In this document: in pieces, positions 1 to 5,212 of the stretch
How positions within the stretch are numbered: position 1 is the stretch's first letter
Layout of the letters: every line of letters starts with the position of its first letter
Assembly: GCA_028825345.1 (NCBI GenBank)
Contig: JAPKAJ010000170.1
Location: 1-5,212, forward strand
Origin: Arenicellales bacterium
GTDB lineage: Bacteria > Pseudomonadota > Gammaproteobacteria > Arenicellales > UBA868
Length of the DNA stretch: 5,212 bases
Direction: 5' to 3'
Position numbers and translations under genes: made by a program
The notes under the pieces: model-generated
Database searches by the model: none
Told to the model about the DNA's origin: nothing
The model's input: the letters and a program-made list of their open reading frames with translations, nothing else

Positions 1-2
1 GA

Positions 3-95
3 GCCTACTCACTGGAGGACGGCGGGGAGACTATTGCCGGTATTTACCAGGCGCTGGGCTTAACCCTCGGCCAACAGGATGCCCGCGGGGGCTGA
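3..95 (+). CDS. C-terminal end of an upstream gene, probably a GT4-type glycosyltransferase (5'-truncated by the window edge)
   Basis: The third forward frame is open from the left edge to a TGA at 93-95 and gives about 30 residues, including LEDGGETIAGIYQALGL. The pattern of an aromatic-Ser-x-Glu start, an amphipathic stretch and then I-Y-x-x-L is what GT4/RfaB-like glycosyltransferases commonly show in their last helix, where it often reads like F-S-W-E followed by a helix ending in Y-R-x-x-L. The fragment has no catalytic part, so the family call is an inference from the tail alone. The stop lies directly before the ribosome binding site of the next gene, which supports both this frame being real and the two genes being co-transcribed. 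Other proteins with a helical C-terminus cannot be excluded. Confidence 0.6.
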   Translation, partial: AYSLEDGGETIAGIYQALGLTLGQQDARGG

Positions 96-100
96 TGGAG
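96..100 (+). promoter_or_regulatory. Ribosome binding site that fixes the SDR start at 109
   Basis: TGGAG sits 8 bases before the ATG at 109 and immediately after the TGA (93-95) of the preceding gene. The alternative in-frame ATG at 79 lies inside the upstream gene and would add ten residues ahead of the canonical MRVLVTGGTG start of a Rossmann fold. The site therefore decides for 109 and suggests translational coupling. Confidence 0.7.
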
Positions 101-108
101 ATTCAACA

Positions 109-1092
109 ATGCGAGTTCTGGTAACAGGCGGGACCGGGTTTACCGGCAAAGCGCTGGTCAAACGACTGCACGATGCCGGGCATGAGCCGGTCGCCCTTGA
201 CTACAAAGAAGGTGTCAAGACCGATGAAATACGCCAGTGGGGCGTGAAAGTGATTATCGGCAGTGTTACCGATGCCAACATTGTCCGTGAAGCCGTGCAG
301 GGGGTTGAGGTTATCCATCACCTGGCGGCTGCGTTCAGAGAACTGGATGTGCCTGCCAATTACTACCACGAAGTCAACGTCGGCGGCACCCGCGTAGTGC
401 TCGATGCAGCCAAAGACGCCGGGGTCAGACGCTTCATCTACTGCAGCACCTGTGGGGTACACGGTAACGTCAAGAATCCACCGGCAAATGAAGATGCGCC
501 TATCGCTGCGGCCGACTACTATCAGCAGACCAAGTACGAGGCAGAACCCCTGGTACAACAATATGGGCAACAGGGTCTAAGAACCGTGATTGTCCGCCCT
601 GCTGCTATTTATGGACCAGGCGACCCTGAGCGTTTTGGGATGATCTTTCGGCGGGTTGCCAGGGGCAGTTTTCCGATCTTCGGCAACGGCCAAGCCTTTT
701 ATCACCCGCTCTACATCGACAACTTTGTTGATGCACTAATGAGCGTGACACAAGACGGTGTTGGGGACGGTCGTACCTACCTGATAGCCGATCGCGAGCA
801 CGTCACCATTGAGGACCTGGTGCAGCGGGTAGGCCACGCTATGGATCGGAAAGTAAAAACCCCGTATTTCCCTTTCTGGCCACTGTGGCTTGCTGGACAC
901 TTTTTTGAAAAAGCCTGCAAGCCTTTCAAGATCGCCCCACCCATCTTCCCGCGCCGGGTCGACTGGTACCGGCAAAACCGGGCCTTTGATATCTCCCGGG
1001 CGCAACGAGAAATTGATTACGACCCACGTGTTGGCCTCGATGAAGGCCTGCGGGCCACGGCCCAGTGGTACCAAGAAGAAGGCTACCTGTGA
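109..1092 (+). CDS. NAD-dependent epimerase/dehydratase, extended SDR family (nucleotide-sugar type)
   Basis: The product is 327 residues, a normal length for extended short-chain dehydrogenases. The cytosolic Rossmann fold begins at once with TGGTGFTG (residues 6-13, the TGxxGxxG dinucleotide motif). Asp31 closes the second strand and favours NAD(H) over NADP(H). HLAAA (71-75) is the usual fourth-strand motif. The catalytic set is visible as Ser113/Thr114 in YCSTCGVHG and Tyr138-x-x-x-Lys142 in YYQQTK. RPAAIYGPGD (163-172) is the family's substrate-side signature, and the C-terminal part (about 170-327) forms the substrate domain ending in WYQEEGYL. Such enzymes act on C4, C3/C5 or C6 of nucleotide sugars; 3-beta-hydroxysteroid dehydrogenase-like members share the same motifs, so the substrate cannot be read from sequence. 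The start at 109 is chosen because of the ribosome binding site at 96-100 and the fold. The gene sits 13 bases after a probable glycosyltransferase and ahead of an amidotransferase, which supports a role in polysaccharide precursor synthesis. Confidence 0.93.
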   Translation: MRVLVTGGTGFTGKALVKRLHDAGHEPVALDYKEGVKTDEIRQWGVKVIIGSVTDANIVREAVQGVEVIHHLAAAFRELDVPANYYHEVNVGGTRVVLDAAKDAGVRRFIYCSTCGVHGNVKNPPANEDAPIAAADYYQQTKYEAEPLVQQYGQQGLRTVIVRPAAIYGPGDPERFGMIFRRVARGSFPIFGNGQAFYHPLYIDNFVDALMSVTQDGVGDGRTYLIADREHVTIEDLVQRVGHAMDRKVKTPYFPFWPLWLAGHFFEKACKPFKIAPPIFPRRVDWYRQNRAFDISRAQREIDYDPRVGLDEGLRATAQWYQEEGYL

Positions 1093-1251
1093 GTTCCGGC
1101 AAGGCCAACCAAAATGACGCGCTTAAGAATCAAGTCAGAGGTTCGCAAATCCGGCGATGCTACAGCCAATGGGGTCCTGGACAACCATCACGCAAGCGGG
1201 GAACGCCGTAGTGTCACATACTGACCTTCCACCTCACTGGTTAATTTTTTG
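1093..1251 (+). other. Intergenic gap between the SDR and amidotransferase genes; only a doubtful 36-codon ORF
   Basis: This stretch of 159 bases has no recognisable gene, RNA or strong terminator. The SDR frame happens to stay open after its stop as far as the TGA at 1222-1224. Within it an ATG at 1114, preceded by AAGG at 1101-1104, would give a basic 36-residue peptide starting MTRLRIKSEVRKSG. Nothing about the peptide is recognised and an ORF this short can occur by chance. The last ten bases before the next gene are almost all A/T. The gap is long enough to hold a promoter, but I see no well-spaced -35/-10 pair. Confidence 0.35.
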
Positions 1252-3180
1252 ATGTGCGGCATTGCCGGAATACTCAGTCCTGACCCGGAGCATCGAGCCG
1301 CCATTGAACGGATGACGCGGGCGCTGTATCACCGCGGGCCAGATGATCAGGGTTACTACCACAACGGCAAAATTGTGCTGGGCCAGACCCGGCTCAGCAT
1401 TATCGATCTTCAAACCGGCCACCAACCCATCAGTAACGAGGACGACACCTTGGTGCTGGTGTGCAATGGGGAGATTTATAACAGCCCTGCATTGCGCAAA
1501 GCACTGGTTGAGAAGGGCCATCGGTTTCGCACCCGCACTGATGTCGAAGTCATACTGCATCTTTACGAAGAACATGGCGACGATTGCGTCAAGCACCTGC
1601 AGGGTATGTTCGCCTTTGCGCTGTGGGATCGGATCCGGCAAAGACTGCTGCTGGCCCGTGACCATATGGGCCAGAAACCACTTTTCTTCACGACTGGGCC
1701 GGGTACCATTTTCTTTGCCTCCGAAGTCAAGGCACTGCTCGCATCGAACCTGGTACAGCCCGAGATGGAACTCGAGGGCATGTGGCACTACATGTCGCTG
1801 CGATTCATGCCAGACCAGTTCACCTTTTTTAAAAACATTCAAAAACTGCCCGCAGCCAGTCGCCTGGTTTTCGAAAACGGATCAACCCGGATTGATCGCT
1901 ATTGGGATATCGACTTCCTGGCCAAACACAGCGGCTCGGAAAAAGAGATCGAGGAAGGCCTCCACCATACTTTGCTCGAGACTGTGAAATCTCATATGCT
2001 GAGCGATGTACCGGTAGGGGCTTTTCTTTCGGGTGGCATTGACTCTGGCATCGTCTCCGCGATGATGGCCAGCGTGCAGGAGCAGCCAGTGCCGGTCTTT
2101 TCCATCGGTGTGAAGGAGCAGTCCTTCAATGAACTACCCTACGCGCGCATGGTCGCGCAGCGCTACGGTATGGAAGCGCACGAAGAGGTCGTGGAATCAA
2201 ACATGATTCACAAGATTCCTACGATGATTCACCATATGGATGAACCTTCCGATCCCTTCGGCGTTGGCGTATACCTGGTTGCACAACTCGCCCGGCGCAA
2301 CGTCAAGGTTGCCTTGTCAGGAGATGGTGGTGACGAGAGCTTCGCTGGGTACGACCGGTTCGCCGGCCAGAGACTGGCGGACTATTACGCCGTGTTGCCC
2401 CGCTGGCTGCGCCAGACCGTGATGGACCGGCTGATCCGCCTGATACCGGACTCTTTTCAGTACAAGACTATTGCGCAAAAAGCGCGCTGGCTCAATGAGA
2501 TGTCATTGCGAGAACGTGGCGACCGTTACGCGCACAGCATGAGCTTCCTGCGCTTTACCGATGACGCCAAACGTTCTCTGTTCACCGAAAAATCCCAATC
2601 CACATTCGACTCACAGGATTCACGAGAAAAAATCCTGGCGCATTTCAATGCAAGCAATGTCAATGAACTGGTTGACCGCATGTTATACACCGATCTGATG
2701 ACCCGCATGCCGGATCACCTGTTGGTGATCGCAGACCGTATGTGCATGGCGCACTCACTGGAAAACCGCTCTCCACTGGTCGATCACCGCCTGGTGGAGT
2801 ATGCCGCTGCGATACCCGGCAATATGAAACTCAAAGGCATGAAGCTCAAGCACATCCTGCGCTCAGTATCTGCGCGCTACCTGCCGCGAGAGCTGGTGTA
2901 TCGCGAAAAACAGGGCTTTGGCTTTCCCATCGCTTTGTGGTTGCGCAACGATCTTGCTCATTTTCTACGCAACCTGTTCGCTGAATCCCGTTTCGTCGAA
3001 GCTGGGATTTTTGATCAAAAAGTCATACAGACGCTGCTCGACGAGCATCTTTCAGGGAAAGTTGATCACAATTTCCGTTTGTGGATACTACTTAACCTCG
3101 AGCTATGGTATCGGATGTACTTCGAAAATACCTCGGTGGACCAAATGCACGAGATAACCGCCCGGATGATGCGCGCCTGA
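1252..3180 (+). CDS. Glutamine-hydrolysing asparagine synthase-like amidotransferase (AsnB family)
   Basis: The 642-residue protein is full length for the AsnB family and has two domains. Residues 1 to about 210 form the class II (Ntn) glutaminase: Cys2 is the nucleophile exposed once Met1 is removed, followed by RGPDDQG (28-34), RLSIIDL (47-53), NGEIYN (72-77) and the GMFAFALWD region (118-126). Residues from about 235 on form the ATP-pyrophosphatase synthetase domain: SGGIDSG (260-266, the PP-loop), DEPSDP (330-335), SGDGGDESFAGY (356-367), SLENRSPLVDH (502-512) and KQGFGFP (553-559). Glutamine supplies ammonia, which is channelled to an adenylated carboxylate. In this family that is either aspartate or, in polysaccharide loci, a uronic acid or another acid (WbpS-like enzymes; exosortase-associated amidotransferases). 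The glycosyltransferase/SDR context favours the second reading, but this is inference. The start must be the ATG at 1252, because the adjacent in-frame TTG (1249) would put Cys at position 3. No good Shine-Dalgarno sequence precedes it. Confidence 0.93.
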   Translation: MCGIAGILSPDPEHRAAIERMTRALYHRGPDDQGYYHNGKIVLGQTRLSIIDLQTGHQPISNEDDTLVLVCNGEIYNSPALRKALVEKGHRFRTRTDVEVILHLYEEHGDDCVKHLQGMFAFALWDRIRQRLLLARDHMGQKPLFFTTGPGTIFFASEVKALLASNLVQPEMELEGMWHYMSLRFMPDQFTFFKNIQKLPAASRLVFENGSTRIDRYWDIDFLAKHSGSEKEIEEGLHHTLLETVKSHMLSDVPVGAFLSGGIDSGIVSAMMASVQEQPVPVFSIGVKEQSFNELPYARMVAQRYGMEAHEEVVESNMIHKIPTMIHHMDEPSDPFGVGVYLVAQLARRNVKVALSGDGGDESFAGYDRFAGQRLADYYAVLPRWLRQTVMDRLIRLIPDSFQYKTIAQKARWLNEMSLRERGDRYAHSMSFLRFTDDAKRSLFTEKSQSTFDSQDSREKILAHFNASNVNELVDRMLYTDLMTRMPDHLLVIADRMCMAHSLENRSPLVDHRLVEYAAAIPGNMKLKGMKLKHILRSVSARYLPRELVYREKQGFGFPIALWLRNDLAHFLRNLFAESRFVEAGIFDQKVIQTLLDEHLSGKVDHNFRLWILLNLELWYRMYFENTSVDQMHEITARMMRA

Positions 3181-3411
3181 CGATTGCAGACGATCGACCT
3201 GCGAGATATAACGCTCACGCAGCGATTACGGCCAGGGCAACACAACATGCAGCCTTGCCCATCAATTGACCACGGCAGGCCCAACGCTGCTTAGGCCGCA
3301 TCTGGTCATTGAATATCTCAATTGTGTGTTGCGTTATGTATTTAGGGTATAAAAAGAACGACTGTGTTCCGGGTTTATGTAGATCGGCCTTGCATCATCT
3401 GGCAGGCCTGA
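3181..3411. other. Non-coding stretch after the amidotransferase gene, with an AT-rich patch
   Basis: No frame on the plus strand gives a recognisable protein here. GGGCAA (3235-3240) and TTGCCC (3255-3260) could pair around a 14-base loop, but no T-run follows, so it is at best a weak terminator candidate. Bases 3301-3360 have 20 G/C out of 60, clearly poorer than the surrounding sequence. This patch carries ATTGA (3308-3312) and TCAAT (3318-3322), a 5-base inverted repeat with a 5-base spacer, and a TATAAA (3348-3353) resembling a -10 box, with no well-spaced -35 box. It may once have held the promoter of the decayed gene that follows. No tRNA or other RNA gene is evident. Confidence 0.4.
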
Positions 3412-3621
3412 TCGGCCGCGGCGACTGACCGCTTTGATATCTGTACCCCTCGCGATGTGCAACTGATTCTGCGCTGGCTGCACGGGCGGCAGATAATCGG
3501 CGCAGGCCTCAGCGAGGCTTCTCCGTGTTACGATCCAATCGATATCACCTAGGTTTCAGTGGCCAACCTAAATTTTGAAATGCCCTGTGCAATCGCCGAT
3601 TTCATCGCGACAAAACGTTGA
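3412..3621 (+). pseudogene. Decayed 3' end of an agmatinase/arginase-family (ureohydrolase) gene
   Basis: The frame beginning at 3412 translates to TPRDVQLILRWLHGRQIIG (from 3445), then AGLSEASPCYDPIDIT, an in-frame TAG at 3550-3552, and in the same frame VANLNFEMPCAIAD and a terminal TGA at 3619-3621. This matches the usual C-terminal third of agmatinases and guanidinobutyrases: a GG(L/F)TPRE-type segment, a helix, I-(V/I)-G-x-D-(L/V)-x-E-x-x-P-x-Y-D-P-x-x-x-T, then A-N-L-x-F-E-x-L-C. The conserved Asp of the GAD motif appears as Gly. The metal-ligand segments that should lie upstream (GGxH, DAHxD, DxDxxDP) are not recognisable, and a stop at 3409-3411 closes the frame. Residues at about 3415-3445 could be a worn version of the APGTGTPxxGG loop. 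About 70 codons remain of a gene of some 300, with no start region, so it cannot encode a working enzyme. Homology is judged from memory of the family, not from an alignment. Confidence 0.7.
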
Positions 3622-3656
3622 CGGAGCGGGCCGAAGCAACCCATTCAGGGCAACCG

Positions 3657-5195
3657 CTAAGGACGCTGGTACACCAGCACCCGGTCGCCCGTTTCTCGAT
3701 CAAATACCCGCACCGGCGCCTTGCCCAGTGCTTCCACTACCCAGGACTCAGTCTTATCAGACTGGCGTGACAATCTTAGCGCAACGTACGACGCATCCGG
3801 CCAGCGTCCGTCTCTGAGTCCATGCAAGATTTTGGCCACGTCTTCGATAATGTAATCGCGGTCAGCATGACGGCCGGCGTAGTACGCAAGTCGCCGGTCA
3901 TTGCTGACCAGCGAGCCTGCTGTATTGGTGTGATTCGCCAGCCACAACCCAGCATCCTTGATCGCTCTCGCGCGTGTCGTATTATCCAAACCACTGATAC
4001 TCTCCCCGACACCCCAAAGCAACAGCAACACGGCCAGAACCCGGGCCGTTGTCTTCAGACGGTGCCAACGAATCGCAGCTACCACATGGTCTAGAGCAAA
4101 CGGCACTAGCAATAAGACCGTCACGCTAAGCGCCAACGGGTAGCGGGCGGCCAGAAAAAGTTTGACGACTGCAAACACCGTCAGGATCGCCAGGTGCATA
4201 CCGATCAGGCTGGCCCACAGGCGGTTCAGCGCTTTATGTGGAAAACAAACTCCAGACCACAGCCCAGTGAAAACCAGCATGGCCCAGGGTACCGTCAATT
4301 GCGAAAACACTGCAGAAACCAGAATCATTACTACCGAGAAACCAAAAAGTATCCATGCATACTGGGCAGCATAGGGGCCGAGAAACTCTTTTCGCAGCAC
4401 GGTGATTTTGTGCGCAACACTGGCACTGATCTGGTGCCAGGCATTGGCCACTAAATCCAACGGTGCGCTAAACGCTGCCACGGGTTCAATCCCGGCGCTA
4501 GGCGCTAACAACCACCAGCCCAACACAACAGCGACCAAGCCTGTCGAGATGATCAGCAGCAGCAACCGGAACCAGGGTTTTTGCACGCTTGTGGACCGGA
4601 TAAAACTCAGCAAAAGCGGTGTTGAGAGCAAAAATACCGCGCCTTCGATACGAAACAAGCCGGCAATCGCAAACGCGACTACAACCCCGATACGGTACCT
4701 CCAGGCGGGCTCATTGACACATCGTGCCAAATACAAAATAGCCGCCAAGTAGAAGACCAGATAACCAGCGTCACGAATGATAAATGCGCGGTACTCGTTG
4801 AAAGCTGGGTGAATGACTGCAACGAGAGCCGCAAAAACAGTTAACCGCTGTGAGGTACCGCCAAAGGCTCGCACCACTAGTACGAACAACACTGACGATG
4901 CGGTAAAAAACCCAGCGTTGAGCAACTGTCCCGCCCAGTAGTAACTGATACCCAGTAACTTTCCAAACAACAGCATCAACAACGAAAAAAACGGCCAGTG
5001 GTGCGAGGCCAACGTCCCCGCCCAATCGCCAGATGCCAGATGCTGCGCGGCACGGATATATTCCACGCCATCGTTATTGATGACATCGTCAATATAAAGA
5101 CACCATGCCGAGGTGAGCACGCCGGAAAGAGCGCATAGCGCCAGGACGCTAGCGACGAAACGCTTATCCGCCGGCTGGTCAGTCAACAACTTCAT
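3657..5195 (-). CDS. Polytopic membrane protein, probable GT-C fold glycosyltransferase
   Basis: The product is 512 residues with about 11-12 hydrophobic segments (roughly residues 13-33, 66-82, 86-110, 117-131, 142-158, 167-181, 185-199, 209-230, 278-297, 303-318, 329-349, 352-375 and 385-400; some may not cross the membrane), then a soluble tail of about 110 residues. Family hints are NDGVEYIRAAQHL (41-53) just after the first helix, the position of the acidic catalytic motif in the first periplasmic loop of GT-C enzymes; HHWPFFSLLM (65-74); FRIEG (181-185), like the R-x-E-G found in many GT39/GT83-like proteins; and ARYPL (350-354). Such enzymes use polyprenyl-phosphate sugars and work on the outer face of the inner membrane. 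Acceptor and sugar are unknown. The gene ends with TAG (reverse of 3657-3659) and starts at the ATG reading back from 5195. Only 17 upstream bases are visible and no strong ribosome binding site is seen. It converges on the amidotransferase gene, so it belongs to a separate transcript. A simple hypothetical membrane protein outside GT-C remains possible. Confidence 0.85.
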   Translation of the reverse strand: MKLLTDQPADKRFVASVLALCALSGVLTSAWCLYIDDVINNDGVEYIRAAQHLASGDWAGTLASHHWPFFSLLMLLFGKLLGISYYWAGQLLNAGFFTASSVLFVLVVRAFGGTSQRLTVFAALVAVIHPAFNEYRAFIIRDAGYLVFYLAAILYLARCVNEPAWRYRIGVVVAFAIAGLFRIEGAVFLLSTPLLLSFIRSTSVQKPWFRLLLLIISTGLVAVVLGWWLLAPSAGIEPVAAFSAPLDLVANAWHQISASVAHKITVLRKEFLGPYAAQYAWILFGFSVVMILVSAVFSQLTVPWAMLVFTGLWSGVCFPHKALNRLWASLIGMHLAILTVFAVVKLFLAARYPLALSVTVLLLVPFALDHVVAAIRWHRLKTTARVLAVLLLLWGVGESISGLDNTTRARAIKDAGLWLANHTNTAGSLVSNDRRLAYYAGRHADRDYIIEDVAKILHGLRDGRWPDASYVALRLSRQSDKTESWVVEALGKAPVRVFDRETGDRVLVYQRP

Positions 5196-5212
5196 AACAG
5201 GCTATCGTCAAA

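Noticed and set aside
79..108. ATG at 79 as start of the SDR gene
   Set aside because: It overlaps the end of the upstream gene, has no ribosome binding site of its own, and adds ten residues before a Rossmann fold that normally begins at once. The ATG at 109 has TGGAG 8 bases upstream.
103..570. Minus-strand open frame opposite the SDR gene
   Set aside because: It is antisense to the Rossmann-fold coding region and its translation resembles no family.
1234..1842. Minus-strand open frame of about 200 codons opposite the amidotransferase gene
   Set aside because: It lies wholly antisense to a well-supported gene, has no recognisable domain, and is explained by the codon bias of the sense strand.
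3504..3520. Hairpin GCCTC-AGC-GAGGC as a terminator
   Set aside because: It lies inside the agmatinase remnant's coding frame, has a short stem and is not followed by a T-run.
3550..3552. TAG read as pyrrolysine or a programmed readthrough in an active agmatinase
   Set aside because: The gene has no 5' part or metal-ligand motifs, so a decayed pseudogene is the simpler explanation.
3181..3656. tRNA, CRISPR array or transposase remnant in the gap
   Set aside because: No cloverleaf T-loop signature, no repeated units and no transposase motif were found in any frame that I read.
3575..3817. Plus-strand 80-codon open frame overlapping the end of the GT-C gene
   Set aside because: It is largely antisense to the membrane protein gene, out of frame with the agmatinase remnant, and has a low-complexity proline-rich translation with no family resemblance.

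Overview
The window looks like a chromosomal segment of a moderately GC-rich proteobacterium, probably a gammaproteobacterium. That guess rests only on codon use, the protein families and the general look of the proteins; no marker gene settles the taxonomy. The theme is surface-polysaccharide or glycoconjugate biosynthesis.

Layout: (1) Bases 3-95 hold the last codons of a plus-strand gene whose tail resembles the C-terminus of a GT4-type glycosyltransferase. (2) At 109-1092, only 13 bases after that stop and with its own ribosome binding site, lies an NAD-dependent extended-SDR sugar epimerase/dehydratase. (3) A 159-base gap follows, and 1252-3180 encodes a complete glutamine-dependent asparagine synthase-like amidotransferase with all the expected glutaminase and ATP-pyrophosphatase motifs. 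(4) From 3181 to 3656 no intact gene is visible. This stretch contains an AT-rich patch (about 3301-3360) and, at about 3412-3621, the decayed 3' end of an agmatinase/arginase-family (ureohydrolase) gene interrupted by an in-frame TAG. (5) On the minus strand, 5195-3657 encodes a 512-residue polytopic membrane protein of GT-C glycosyltransferase type, convergent with the genes on the left.

The three plus-strand genes can be read as one locus: a cytosolic glycosyltransferase, a nucleotide-sugar-modifying SDR and an amidotransferase that may amidate a sugar acid or a related carboxylate. The GT-C protein would act in the membrane with a lipid-linked sugar donor, but it is transcribed from the other side and may belong to a different unit. 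No CRISPR array, tRNA, rRNA, insertion sequence or convincing new system is visible. The most notable observation is the agmatinase remnant between the convergent genes.
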